DNA from: DATKJS01 sp050015275
GTDB lineage: Bacteria; Acidobacteriota; Aminicenantia; Aminicenantales; Saccharicenantaceae
Assembly (NCBI GenBank): GCA_050015275.1
Contig: JBEKBS010000006.1
Coordinates: 1 to 64,000 of the forward strand
Reading direction: 5' to 3'
DNA length: 64,000 bases
Shown: positions 35,576 to 44,094 of the stretch, in pieces
Numbering within the stretch: the first letter of the stretch is position 1
Layout of the letters: every line of letters begins with the position of its first letter
Translations under genes and position numbers: made by a program
The notes under the pieces: model-generated
Told to the model about the DNA's origin: nothing
What the model saw: only the letters and a program-made list of their open reading frames with translations
Database searches by the model: none

Positions 35576-36673
35576 ATGAATGACATGACCATCCTCCTCG
35601 TCGAGGAGAGCGGGAAGAGGCGCCAGGCCCTCGCCTCGTTCCTGGAAAAACGGGGAATCAGGGTGGAGGCCGCGGAGGAGCTTCCTCACATCGCCGGGCC
35701 GGCCGCGCCGCCGGAGAGTCCCGCGATGCTTCTTGTTTCCATCCCGGACGCCAGAGGTCCCGTCATGGCAGACCTCAGAAAGCTGAAGCGGGCCCGGCCC
35801 TCTCTTCCCGTCATCGCCCTGGTCCTGCCGGACGCGGCCGAGGCGGTCCTTCCTTTCCTCGACGAAGGCGTCATCGACCAGGTCGTCCATCCGGCCGGTC
35901 CGGCCGGGATCTATTCGGCGGTCAGGGTCGAGGAGCTCAGGGCCGCGCTCCTCCGGACGAACGCGGCGTGCCGGGAGAGCGTCCGCCGGATGAAGAAGGA
36001 GCATCTGAGCGATGTCCGGAGGGCCCTGGAGCTCGAGGAGATCTACGAGACGACCCTGGAAAATTTCATGACGGCCCTCGACTTGAGGGACGTCGAGACC
36101 TACGGCCATTCCAAGACCGTCGCCCGCTATAGCCACGTCCTGGCCCAGGCCCTGGGTATCCGGGACCCCAAGGTCCTGGACAACATCCGAAGGGGCGCCC
36201 TCCTCCACGACGCGGGGAAAATCGCCATCCCGGATTCCATCCTTAAAAAACCCGGCCCGCTCTCGGCCGCAGAATGGGAAAAGATCAAGCGCCATCCGGC
36301 CCTGGGCTACGGGCTCATCAAGGACGTCAAGTTGGTCAAGGAAGTCGGGAACATCATCCTCTGCCATCATGAAAAGTACGATGGGACCGGGTATCCTTCG
36401 GGCCTGAAAGAGACGCGGATCCCCCTCGAAGCCAGGATCTTCGCCGTGGCCGATACCCTGGACGCCATCACCTCGCACCGGCCCTACCGGAGCCGGAAGG
36501 ATTTCGTGGCCGCCCGCTACGAGATCATCCGCAACTCCGGCACCCAGTTCGACCCTCGTATCGTCGACGCCTTCTGCGCCATGGACGCCGCGGTCTGGGA
36601 GAAGATCCGCTTCGAAACGACGCGGCTCATCCCGCCCGTGGGGGATGACAGTCTGCCGGCCGCGCGGAAATAA
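35576..36673 (+). CDS. HD-GYP cyclic-di-GMP phosphodiesterase with degenerate receiver
   Basis: A 365-residue protein. The N-terminal domain (about 1-125) has receiver shape (MTILLVEESGKRRQALASFL), but the phospho-acceptor position in MLLVSIPDARGP appears to be Ser, so it is a pseudo-receiver. After a short helical linker the HD-GYP domain carries His211-Asp212 in LLHDAGKIAIPD, HHEKYDGTGYPSG with GYP at 272-274, and ADTLDAITSHRPYR. It should hydrolyse cyclic-di-GMP to pGpG or GMP. With the GGDEF-PilZ cyclase 1.5 kb away it forms an opposing pair, both with non-phosphorylatable receivers. Confidence 0.92.
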   Translation: MNDMTILLVEESGKRRQALASFLEKRGIRVEAAEELPHIAGPAAPPESPAMLLVSIPDARGPVMADLRKLKRARPSLPVIALVLPDAAEAVLPFLDEGVIDQVVHPAGPAGIYSAVRVEELRAALLRTNAACRESVRRMKKEHLSDVRRALELEEIYETTLENFMTALDLRDVETYGHSKTVARYSHVLAQALGIRDPKVLDNIRRGALLHDAGKIAIPDSILKKPGPLSAAEWEKIKRHPALGYGLIKDVKLVKEVGNIILCHHEKYDGTGYPSGLKETRIPLEARIFAVADTLDAITSHRPYRSRKDFVAARYEIIRNSGTQFDPRIVDAFCAMDAAVWEKIRFETTRLIPPVGDDSLPAARK

Positions 36674-36702
36674 GAGGGGAGGAAAAGAGGGTCCCGCGTC
36701 CG

Positions 36703-37548
36703 TCAAGCCCGGCGGGCCGTAATGACGCGGGGCATCCCGGCCAGGTCCCAGGCGGTTTCGATCTCGGTCCACCGCCGCCCGAAGAGGGCGAGCACGTCGT
36801 CCCGCTGTCCGTCCCCGATCTCGAAGATCAGGTAGCCGCCGGGCTTGAGAAAGGCCCGGGCCCGGCGAACCAGCCGTTGGATGAGCTCCAAGCCCGACTC
36901 GCCCGCGAGAAGCGCCCTCCGCGGCTCGAACTCGCGGATCTCAGGGGGGAGCCTGTCCCAGTCGCGTTTCGAAACGTAGGGAGGGTTGGAGACGATGAAG
37001 TCGAAGCGTATCCCCGTCTTCCGGAAGGCCGAGAACAGGTTGCTCCGGACGAAGTCGATCTGTCGGGCTCTCTGGAGAGACGCGTTCCGGCGGGCGACAT
37101 TGAGGGCCCGGGCGGAGATGTCCGCGGCGAAGATCCGGGCCCGGGGAAGCTCCTTGGCCAGGGCGATGGCGATATTGCCGCTGCCCGTCCCCAGGTCGAG
37201 GATGGTCTCCCTCTCCCGCGAGGAAAGCTCGAGGACTTTTTCGACCAGGACCTCGGTCTCTGGCCGGGGGATGAGCACGGATGGGGAGACCTCAAGAGGA
37301 ATGGACCAAAATTCCTTGGTCCCGGTCAGGTAGGAAAGCGGCACACCCTCCCTGCGCTTCTCGACGAGCCGGAGAAAGAAGGCTTCCGTCCTCGGCGCGA
37401 GAGGAGCCCCCCTCGCGGAGAAAAATTCTCCTTCAGAGACGAGGGTCGCGCGGAGGAGGAGGACCTTGGCCTCGAGGACCGATTGAGGGCTGTCCTGGAG
37501 CAGGCTGGCTCCGTAGCGGAAAAGCTCCTGGAGTGTTCTAGGGCTCAA
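36703..37548 (-). CDS. prmC: peptide chain release factor N5-glutamine methyltransferase
   Basis: A 281-residue SAM-dependent methyltransferase that modifies the GGQ glutamine of release factors. It has an N-terminal helical domain, then PLSYLTGTKEFWSIPLEV and LIPRPETEVLVE, the SAM motif ILDLGTGSGNIAIALA, and the catalytic SNPPYV. It directly follows prfA, the gene of its substrate. The apparent start is TTG at 37548, overlapping the prfA stop by 11 bp; a later start cannot be excluded, but the N-terminal domain would then be shortened. Confidence 0.94.
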   Translation of the reverse strand: MSPRTLQELFRYGASLLQDSPQSVLEAKVLLLRATLVSEGEFFSARGAPLAPRTEAFFLRLVEKRREGVPLSYLTGTKEFWSIPLEVSPSVLIPRPETEVLVEKVLELSSRERETILDLGTGSGNIAIALAKELPRARIFAADISARALNVARRNASLQRARQIDFVRSNLFSAFRKTGIRFDFIVSNPPYVSKRDWDRLPPEIREFEPRRALLAGESGLELIQRLVRRARAFLKPGGYLIFEIGDGQRDDVLALFGRRWTEIETAWDLAGMPRVITARRA

Positions 37549-38641
37549 CGTCCCTTGCCCGGCCGGCGTTCGAGACCGGCTCTCCGAGCGCCTGCGCCTG
37601 AGATTGATAGATGAGGCTTTCGACGAGAGAATCCAGATCCCCGTCGAGGAGCCCTTCGAGGTTGTGGAAGCTCTGGCTCAGCCTGTGGTCCGTCACCCGG
37701 GACTGCGGGAAATTGTAGGTCCGGATCTTCTCGCTCCTCTCTCCCGTCCCGACCTGGGAGCGCCTGTTCTGGGCGATCTCGGCCTTTTGTTCCCGCTGGG
37801 CGATGTCCAGGAGCCTTGACCTGAGGACACGGAGGGCTTTCTCCTTGTTCCGGTGCTGGGATTTCTCGTCCTGGCAGGAGACCACCAGGCCGGAAGGCTT
37901 GTGGGTGACCCGGATGGCGGTGTAATTCCGGTTAACGTTCTGCCCGCCCGGGCCGGAGGAGCCGAAGGCATCGATCTTGAGGTCCTTCGGGTCGAGCTTG
38001 ACGTCGATCTCATCGGCTTCGGGCAGGACGGCGACGGTGGCCGTGGAGGTGTGGATGCGGCCGGAAGCTTCCGTCTTGGGAACACGCTGGACCCTGTGGA
38101 CGCCGCTCTCGTATTTTAGCCGGGACCAGACACCCTTGCCCCGGACTCCGGCCACGGCCTCCTTGATTCCCCCGATCGGAGAGAGGCTCGTGTCCAGGAC
38201 CTCGAATTTCCAGCCCTTGTGCTCGGCAAAGCGCGAGTACATCCGGAGGAGGTCCTGGGCGAAGAGCGAGGCCTCGTCGCCGCCGGCCCCGGCCCGGATC
38301 TCCAGGATGACGTTTTTCTCGTCGTAAGGGTCTTTCGGGAGAAGCATGGCCCGGAGCTCGGATTCGAGGGCCTTCTCCCGCTTCCCGAGGACGTCGATCT
38401 CGCCCTCGGCCATTTTCCGGAGCTCCGGGTCGACCTCGGGGTCGGTCAGGAGGTGCCGGGCCTCCTCGATCCCCTGCCGGACCTTCTTGTACTCGTCGAA
38501 CTTGCGGACCACGGGCTCGAGCTCCGCCCGTTCCCTGGAGAGGTCGCGGAGCTTTTGGGGGTTGCCCGATGAGGCGGAGTCAGATAGAGCTTGAACGACC
38601 TGGCGGTACTTTTCCTCGACGGCCCGGAGTTCCTGGATCAT
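37538..38641 (-). CDS. prfA: peptide chain release factor 1
   Basis: A 367-residue RF1 that reads UAA and UAG and triggers peptide release. GGQ is in GSSGPGGQNVNRNYTAIRVTH-type context, and the codon-recognition tripeptide position reads PKT in VQRVPKTEASGRIHT. The ATG at 38641 overlaps the rpmE stop as ATGA and homology begins there; an upstream open frame has none. The gene order rpmE-prfA-prmC is conserved in many bacteria. Confidence 0.96.
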   Translation of the reverse strand: MIQELRAVEEKYRQVVQALSDSASSGNPQKLRDLSRERAELEPVVRKFDEYKKVRQGIEEARHLLTDPEVDPELRKMAEGEIDVLGKREKALESELRAMLLPKDPYDEKNVILEIRAGAGGDEASLFAQDLLRMYSRFAEHKGWKFEVLDTSLSPIGGIKEAVAGVRGKGVWSRLKYESGVHRVQRVPKTEASGRIHTSTATVAVLPEADEIDVKLDPKDLKIDAFGSSGPGGQNVNRNYTAIRVTHKPSGLVVSCQDEKSQHRNKEKALRVLRSRLLDIAQREQKAEIAQNRRSQVGTGERSEKIRTYNFPQSRVTDHRLSQSFHNLEGLLDGDLDSLVESLIYQSQAQALGEPVSNAGRARDVEP

Positions 38642-38853
38642 TTGGCGGGTTTTTTGATCTCGCCATATTTTTTCCTGAACTTCTCGACCCGGCCGGCGCT
38701 GTCGATGAACTTCTGCTTGCCCGTGAAGAAGGGATGGCACTGGGAGCAGATCTCGACCCGGATCTCCTTCTTCGTGGACCGGGTCTTGAACGTGTTGCCG
38801 CAAGCGCAGATCACGGTGCTTTCCAGGTATTCCGGATGGACGTCTTTCTTCAT
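38638..38853 (-). CDS. rpmE: 50S ribosomal protein L31
   Basis: A 71-residue bL31 of the zinc-binding type: CACG near residue 16 and CSQCHPFFTG near 36-45 supply the four-Cys site. MKKDVHPEY and FIDSAGRVEKFRKKYG are typical. AAGGAG precedes the ATG. It is first in the rpmE-prfA-prmC operon. Zn-type L31 is often replaced by a Cys-less paralogue under zinc limitation; no such paralogue is in this window. Confidence 0.97.
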   Translation of the reverse strand: MKKDVHPEYLESTVICACGNTFKTRSTKKEIRVEICSQCHPFFTGKQKFIDSAGRVEKFRKKYGEIKKPAK

Positions 38854-38876
38854 GGATCGGTCTCCTTGGTCGGTTT

Positions 38877-38905
38877 ATTATAGCAAATTTCAGGCGCCGC
38901 CGCAA
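38877..38905 (-). promoter_or_regulatory. promoter of rpmE-prfA-prmC
   Basis: On the minus strand TTGCGG (38900-38905), a 17-bp spacer and a perfect TATAAT (38877-38882). It begins inside the last codons of the upstream unknown gene (stop at 38890), so the ribosomal operon is transcribed independently of it. The leader is about 17 nt. Confidence 0.65.
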
Positions 38906-39762
38906 AACGAGGGGATGTCCCGGGACCTCTTCTCGAAAGCGGCCCAGTCGACGGAGAAGGAAAGGCTTTTTTGGCAGGCCTTCACGGCCTCCCGGTAGCT
39001 CCGGGAGTCGAAGTATTCTTTGAGGGGCCGGGTCAGGGGATAGGCCTGCTCCTCGGCGGCCCACTCGTAGGTCGAGCCGTCCTCCCTCTTCAGGCAGTTC
39101 AGGTGGACGATCCAGGCCAGCTGTTTGAGGGGCGCGTGAATGAAAAGCCGGCGGATGGCCAGAACCTCCCCCTCCTTGCCCGGATTCCAGAAATGGAAAT
39201 AGCGGGAAAAGAGCAGGGCGTTATGGAAATACGCCGGAAAAGCCAGGAGGCAATCCTTACGGGTGAGCCGGCCCAGATAGACGAAGAGGTCCAGGATCTT
39301 TTTGGCCATGCTCAGCCCGGGGCGGGTCTGCCCGGGGAGCGGGGTGAACGATTCGGAGAACTTGTGAAGAGGGTTCTGGAGGGTCAGCCATTCGAAGGCC
39401 AGCGATTTCTGGGGCGGGAGCGGCGGCGGAAACCCGGGGATGGCCTTGGGGACGAAGTCCATCTCCTTGAACTTGAAGTCGACGATCAGGTTTTCGGGCT
39501 TCTTCTCCCGCAGGAAGATCTGCAGACGCTGGACGGGGTATTCCGACGAATTGAGCTCGAACTCCAGGGGCCAGAGGAACCTCTTCCGGGCGTCCTTGAG
39601 GAAGCTCCTCTTGGCCAGGACCGCGATGACTTCGTTCAGGGAGTAGCGGCCGAGAAGGAGCGAGCTTCCTTTTCGCTCGGCCAGCTCGGCGAAGATCTCA
39701 CCCTCCTCGACGAGCGGGGCTTCCTGCCAGAGTGGAGCGGCCTTGGATCCCGATCTTTTCAT
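38890..39762 (-). CDS. protein of unknown function
   Basis: A 290-residue soluble protein with no signal peptide or membrane helix and no family I recognise. It is rich in aromatic residues in the C-terminal half (FPAYFHNALLFSRYFHFW, AWIVHLNCLKREDGSTYEW). An N-terminal region about residues 60-125 is strand-rich (FLWPLEFELNSSEYPVQRLQ, LIVDFKFKEMDFVP). It has its own promoter and lies upstream of rpmE. The context (translation genes downstream) gives no clear function. Confidence 0.75.
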   Translation of the reverse strand: MKRSGSKAAPLWQEAPLVEEGEIFAELAERKGSSLLLGRYSLNEVIAVLAKRSFLKDARKRFLWPLEFELNSSEYPVQRLQIFLREKKPENLIVDFKFKEMDFVPKAIPGFPPPLPPQKSLAFEWLTLQNPLHKFSESFTPLPGQTRPGLSMAKKILDLFVYLGRLTRKDCLLAFPAYFHNALLFSRYFHFWNPGKEGEVLAIRRLFIHAPLKQLAWIVHLNCLKREDGSTYEWAAEEQAYPLTRPLKEYFDSRSYREAVKACQKSLSFSVDWAAFEKRSRDIPSFCGGA

Positions 39763-39797
39763 GATTCAGGCCTCAGAACCTTTCCCTGCCTGTCATC

Positions 39798-39826
39798 ATT
39801 TTAAGGGATTGAGCGGCCCCTGGCAA
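39798..39826 (-). promoter_or_regulatory. promoter of the unknown gene 38890-39762
   Basis: On the minus strand TTGCCA (39821-39826), a 17-bp spacer and TAAAAT (39798-39803); start near 39791, about 29 nt before the ATG. Confidence 0.55.
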
Positions 39827-39844
39827 GCCGCGCCCGCGTCGCGT

Positions 39845-40489
39845 TCAATCCTTTCTCCGGGACATCCCCTCTGCGTCCGTTGATCCATCTGCCAACGATT
39901 CGCGAGCGCCTGCCCGCGGACCCGGCTTCGGTTTGTTGGTTTCCGGATGGGCGAAAAACAACAGGACATCATCGCCCAGGGCCACGCGCCGCACGAGAGG
40001 GAAATCCCCGATCTTGGGCTTGATCCTGTAATAGTGGCGGAGGACGATGACTCCCCCCGGCTTGAGCAGGGCCCTCTTCCTGATCACCCGGAGGGGGTTG
40101 CGCTCCTCGAGCATCCGGTAGGGTGGATCGAGGAAGATGACATCGAACTTGACCCCTTTTTTGGCCAGGTCGATGACGGCCCGGTTGAACTCCCGGTGGA
40201 GGACGACGGACTTGTCATCGGCCCCGCACTTCTCGACGTTCGCCTTGATGACCTTCACGGCCGGATAGAAATCGTCGACGAAAACGACCGTCGCGGCGCC
40301 GCGGCTGAGCGCCTCAAGCCCGACGGATCCGGTGCCCGAGAAACCGTCGAGGCACGTGCTCCCCTTGAGCCTGTCCTGGACGATGTTGAACAGCGCGCCT
40401 TTGACCTTGTCCTGCATGGGACGGACGGATGGGCTCGAAACGAGCTTGAGCCGGCGGCCCTTGTAAATGCCGCTGATGATCCGGATCAT
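39845..40489 (-). CDS. rsmD: RsmD-family 16S rRNA (guanine966-N2)-methyltransferase
   Basis: A 214-residue methyltransferase. Motifs in order: RIISGIYKGRRL at the N-terminus, RPMQDKVKGALFNIV, the SAM loop CLDGFSGTGSVGLEALSRGA, and the catalytic FLDPPY. It modifies G966 of 16S rRNA in the small subunit. The ATG at 40489 follows AAGGAT; an open frame continues upstream without homology and overlaps the next gene. A 35-residue basic, Gly-rich tail (HPETNKPKPGPRAG...) extends beyond the usual C-terminus. It lies 28 nt after an exported unknown protein. Confidence 0.92.
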   Translation of the reverse strand: MIRIISGIYKGRRLKLVSSPSVRPMQDKVKGALFNIVQDRLKGSTCLDGFSGTGSVGLEALSRGAATVVFVDDFYPAVKVIKANVEKCGADDKSVVLHREFNRAVIDLAKKGVKFDVIFLDPPYRMLEERNPLRVIRKRALLKPGGVIVLRHYYRIKPKIGDFPLVRRVALGDDVLLFFAHPETNKPKPGPRAGARESLADGSTDAEGMSRRKD

Positions 40490-40517
40490 GAGATATCCTT
40501 CCGCTGCTTGAGATCCC

Positions 40518-41096
40518 CTATTGATAATAGCAGATGAGACGGCCCGGGCGCGACTGGAGGCGCCGAATGCCGTAAGGAAGCGGATACCAGTCTTTGAGGC
40601 TCGTGGCCGGCTGCCCCTGCAGACCCGCCACGATGGAGATGACGGTGTCGATGAAAGCCGGCGAGAGGCGTTGGGTTCCGAGGAACAGGCTGTCCATGGT
40701 GATCCTGATCTTCCCGTCCTTCGTTTCGCCCCGGGCCGAAAAGAACAAGTCTGCCCGCGACGGCAGGAGCACGGAGGCCGGCGAACCGCCGAGGTCGATG
40801 GCGATCTTCCCTTCGGCCCGGTTGTCGTCAAAGAGGCGCAGTTCGATGGACCTGACGAACGTTCCCATCTCGGTCGCGACCCGGTAGGCGATCCAGGCGT
40901 TGAGGTCGCTCTCGGTGACCGTATAGTTTTGGGGAGAGCGGGGCTTCGTCCGGGCCGCCTCCTCCTCGCGCTTCTCCAAGGCGGCGATGACCTTCAGGGC
41001 CCGGTCGCGGGTCTCCGTAGGGACTTCCGCACCGAAGGCGGGAACGGACAGGGAGACAAGGATCAAAGCGGACGCCGCGCGTTTTTTCGTGAACAT
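40518..41096 (-). CDS. exported protein of unknown function
   Basis: A 192-residue protein with signal peptide MFTKKRAASALILVSLSVPAFGAE. The mature part starts helical and charged, then has YTVTESDLNAWIAYRVATEM and strand-rich segments (VRSIELRLFDDNRAEGKIAIDLGG, LFFSARGETKDGKIRITMDSLFLG). This resembles lipid-binding-like periplasmic barrels of the DUF2993 style, but I cannot assign it. GGACGGAG precedes the ATG. It runs into rsmD. The 116-bp gap upstream (41097-41212) shows no gene and no clear promoter. Confidence 0.75.
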   Translation of the reverse strand: MFTKKRAASALILVSLSVPAFGAEVPTETRDRALKVIAALEKREEEAARTKPRSPQNYTVTESDLNAWIAYRVATEMGTFVRSIELRLFDDNRAEGKIAIDLGGSPASVLLPSRADLFFSARGETKDGKIRITMDSLFLGTQRLSPAFIDTVISIVAGLQGQPATSLKDWYPLPYGIRRLQSRPGRLICYYQ

Positions 41097-41212
41097 AAGA
41101 CTCCGTCCTACAGAACATGCTACCAGATTCCCCCCGCGAGAGAAACAGGCCGGCCTAAACCGGATCCCCTCATTTAGGCGGCGATCGGCCTCGACCGTTT
41201 GTCCAACAAATC

Positions 41213-42061
41213 TCAGTAGTGCGTCAGCGTCCCGTCTTTCTTGGCCTTGCGGATGGCGGCCCGGAAAGCCAGGAGGCTCAGAGGAAAGAGGACGGCATTG
41301 AAAGCCGCCAGGGCCACGATGTCCGGCAGGATCGCGGAAAAGCCGACCGACGCGAGAAGGCTCCGCCTCATCCCGTTGAGGGAGTAGGTCACGGGCAGGA
41401 GGAACGAAGCCCAGCGGATCCAGGCCGGGAGGATGGCGACCGGGAAAACCATCCCGCCCAGCAGCCCCGAAACGCTCCCGAAAAACCAGCTCAGCGGGTT
41501 CCCCATCTTGTAGACGAGGATGAAGCTCGCCGAGAGGATGCCGAGGCTCAGGAAACAGACGGCGGTCAGGAGAAAAACGGCCAGGACGCCCGGCCAGTTC
41601 ACCTGCCCGAGCTTCATCCCGAATATCGCCAGGGCCAGGACGAGATGGAGCACGGTCCGGAAGCTCTGGAAGGCCAGGGGGTAGAGGGACGACCCCAGGA
41701 GAACCGTCGGGACGGACGTCTGGGTCACGAGAAGGGCTTCGAGCGTCCCTGAGGTCTGGGCGCTCCGGATGACAGCCGGCAGCCCTTCCTGGAAAATGCC
41801 GAGGAGGCTCGAAAAAGCCACGCCGACGACAGCGAAGGAAAAGTAATCGCCGCCGAACGGGGCCAGGGCCGGGTTCGCCGGGGAGATGAGCTTGGCCACG
41901 AAAAAGAACGTGGCCGTGGAGAGGAAGATGCCGACCAGGGAATAGACGAACGAGAACTTATAGGTCAGGGCCTCGCGGATGTCCCGCCGGAGAAAGGCCA
42001 GGAGCTTCCCGAAAAAAAGCCCGGCATCTTGAGCGCGGGGGGCCAGGAATTGTCCCCTCAT
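41213..42061 (-). CDS. ABC-2-type transporter permease
   Basis: A 282-residue membrane protein with about six helices. The order (cytoplasmic AFLRRDIREALTYKFSFVYSLVGIFLSTATFFFVA, a central GTLEALLVTQTSVPTVLLGSSLYPL coupling region, and a final NPLSWFFGSVSGLLGGMVFPVAILPAW helix pair) matches ABC-2 exporters of polysaccharides, lipids or drugs. The start overlaps the ATPase gene stop as ATGA. Its cargo may be a glycolipid, given the neighbouring polysaccharide operon, but that is inferred. Confidence 0.88.
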   Translation of the reverse strand: MRGQFLAPRAQDAGLFFGKLLAFLRRDIREALTYKFSFVYSLVGIFLSTATFFFVAKLISPANPALAPFGGDYFSFAVVGVAFSSLLGIFQEGLPAVIRSAQTSGTLEALLVTQTSVPTVLLGSSLYPLAFQSFRTVLHLVLALAIFGMKLGQVNWPGVLAVFLLTAVCFLSLGILSASFILVYKMGNPLSWFFGSVSGLLGGMVFPVAILPAWIRWASFLLPVTYSLNGMRRSLLASVGFSAILPDIVALAAFNAVLFPLSLLAFRAAIRKAKKDGTLTHY

Positions 42062-42879
42062 GCCACAGCCTCATCGGGGCGTCCCCCGCCCCTCCGATCG
42101 GCCAGGGCCTTTTGATAAACATCCCGGAGAGGGATTTGCCCGCCCTGGGTCAGGACATCCACGGCGCCCCGGACCCGGATCCGGCCCTGATCGATGACCG
42201 CGATATCGTGGCCGAAATCGCCGGCTTCGAGGAGGTCGTGGGTTGCCCAAAAGACGGTCGTCCCCCGACCGTCCACGAGCTCCGACCTCAGGAACGTCCG
42301 GACTTTCGCGGCGGCCTGCGGGTCCAGGGAGCGCGTCGGCTCGTCGACGAACAGGATCTCGGCGTCCGCAAGCAGGGCCCGGGCGAAAGCCAGCATCTGG
42401 CGCATGCCCGTGGAATAGGCGTTGAACCTCAGGTCGGCGGCGGACTCCAGGCCGGTGAGGCCCAGGACGTCGGCGATCTTGCCGGCCAGCCGGGCCCCGC
42501 GGAGCCCGTTGAGGGCGCCGAAGAACTCAAGGTTCTGCCGGCCGGTGAGCCTCCAATAGAAGCTCCTCTCGTCGTTGATCGCGTAGCCGATGGCGCGCCG
42601 GACGGCGGCGGGGGATCTTTCGGCGTCGTGGCCGCCGACGGTCGCCGTTCCCCCGTCGGGGAGGACAAGCGTCGTCAGGATCTTGATGAGGGTCGTCTTG
42701 CCGGCGCCGTTCGGCCCGAGCAGGCAGAAGGAGCGGCCCGGTTCGACCTGGAGGCTGACCCCGTCGAGGGCCGTCCTGGTCCGCCGCTTCAGAGGATGGC
42801 GGACGAGCTCGCGGAACCCGCCGATGACGGGATAGCGCTTGACCAGGTTTTCGACCAGGATCGCCGGGGCGTCGCTCAT
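42058..42879 (-). CDS. ABC-2-type transporter ATP-binding protein
   Basis: A 273-residue ATPase. Walker A GPNGAGKTT, signature motif YSTGMRQML, Walker B ILFVDEPTRSLDP, H-loop WATHDL. The early VKRYPVIGGFRELVRHPLKRR insertion is typical of ATPases paired with ABC-2 permeases. The ATG at 42879 overlaps the nucleotidyltransferase gene stop as ATGA and is the correct start; a longer open frame lacks homology. Confidence 0.93.
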   Translation of the reverse strand: MSDAPAILVENLVKRYPVIGGFRELVRHPLKRRTRTALDGVSLQVEPGRSFCLLGPNGAGKTTLIKILTTLVLPDGGTATVGGHDAERSPAAVRRAIGYAINDERSFYWRLTGRQNLEFFGALNGLRGARLAGKIADVLGLTGLESAADLRFNAYSTGMRQMLAFARALLADAEILFVDEPTRSLDPQAAAKVRTFLRSELVDGRGTTVFWATHDLLEAGDFGHDIAVIDQGRIRVRGAVDVLTQGGQIPLRDVYQKALADRRGGGRPDEAVA

Positions 42880-44060
42880 GGGATATTCACTATACGCCGG
42901 ACGGCCAGCCCGACCGGTTTCGAAAGCCGCCGGGCATAATGATAATAGATCAGGGGCGAGTTTTCCGGGACCCCGCTGGCCCGTGCCAGCCAGTGACGGG
43001 GCGGAAAAAGAACGCCGGCCAATGTCCGGACGGCCAGGCCGGGCGACCCTCTTTCCCAAAGAGAAAAAAACGATGGCATGTCATAGGGCCATGGGAGGGT
43101 CGTTAGCCTGCTCGCGACGGAAGCTTCCGGCCAGAAAAATCGGAGGACCGCTCTTTGGAGAGCCCCGGGCCGGAGCTTCGATAGGATCTCCCGCGGGAGG
43201 GAGCCGGGCCAGAGCTCTTCCGCGAGCCGGAGTCCATGGTAGACGGAGGCGCGGATCCTGAGCGAACCGCAGACACCGAGGACCCCGTCCCAGTCAAGGC
43301 CGGGCCTGGAGGCCAGCTCCGCGATGTCCGCGAGCCAGATCAATTTTTGATAGGAATGCTGCTGGGCGTGGAGGCAGAGGTAGCAGAGTTCGCTCTCGGG
43401 CGAGAGGACCGGGACCTCGGTCCCGAAGATGGGGATGGGGGCCGTCGTCATCGCCTCCATCGGCTCGGGCCCCAAGGGAAAATGGAGTCCGAGGACGCTG
43501 AGATGGAATTCCAGGACCAGACCGCCCCGCCGGAAATACGGCGAATAAGCCCGGTCGGGGTCGCCGGCCGCAAGCCCGGCGCCGGTCCCGGGCTCGGGCG
43601 TCTCCTCGAAGCCCTGCTCGTCCAGGGTCTTCTTGACCGCGGGCCAATCGGCCGGGCGGACGAAGAAGTCCACGTCCCAGAACGGCCTGAGAGCGATGTC
43701 GGGGTAGATGGTCGAGGCGAGACGCAGCCCCTTGGTGAGGACGACCTTCAGTCCTGAGTCCGTGACGGCCCGAAGGAACGGCTCGATCTCTCTTGAGAGC
43801 TGGGTGTTCCGGGCCAGGTTCCTGAGATAATGGACCTTGAGCCGCCCCAGGATGTCCGGCGGGACTTCGTCGCGCCAGTCCCTGAGGTTCCAGTAAAGGA
43901 GGGGAAGGACCCCTTCGTCGTCGGCCTTTCTAAGAAGGCGCTCCCAATCCGGCCCGGAGTCCAAAAGGCGACGGACCTCGGGCCGGGTCCCGAGCCCGGG
44001 CTTCGGACGCGAGCAGAGGACGAGCAAACGCGCGGCGCGGCTGGCTTCAAGAGATTTCAT
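42876..44060 (-). CDS. nucleotidyltransferase-fold family protein (NTP_transf_5-like)
   Basis: A 394-residue protein. An N-terminal helical part (LLRKADDEGVLPLLYWNL) precedes the signature region VVLTKGLRLASTIYPDIALRPFWDVDFFV, which matches the NTP_transf_5 pattern with a Gly-Leu motif and a D-x-D pair (DVDFF). A helical C-terminal domain follows. Members of this family are often encoded with peptide or polysaccharide biosynthesis and ABC transporters, but no substrate is established. ATGA coupling to the ATPase gene makes it part of the transporter unit. Confidence 0.78.
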   Translation of the reverse strand: MKSLEASRAARLLVLCSRPKPGLGTRPEVRRLLDSGPDWERLLRKADDEGVLPLLYWNLRDWRDEVPPDILGRLKVHYLRNLARNTQLSREIEPFLRAVTDSGLKVVLTKGLRLASTIYPDIALRPFWDVDFFVRPADWPAVKKTLDEQGFEETPEPGTGAGLAAGDPDRAYSPYFRRGGLVLEFHLSVLGLHFPLGPEPMEAMTTAPIPIFGTEVPVLSPESELCYLCLHAQQHSYQKLIWLADIAELASRPGLDWDGVLGVCGSLRIRASVYHGLRLAEELWPGSLPREILSKLRPGALQRAVLRFFWPEASVASRLTTLPWPYDMPSFFSLWERGSPGLAVRTLAGVLFPPRHWLARASGVPENSPLIYYHYARRLSKPVGLAVRRIVNIP

Positions 44061-44094
44061 GAGAGGAAAGGCGCGGGCCGGGTCGAGGGCCCGG

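Noticed and set aside
42870..42895. Leaderless promoter (TATAGT) for the ABC ATPase gene at 42879
   Set aside because: It lies in the coding end of the ATGA-coupled upstream gene and spacing to the start is 9 nt without a -35; coupling explains expression.
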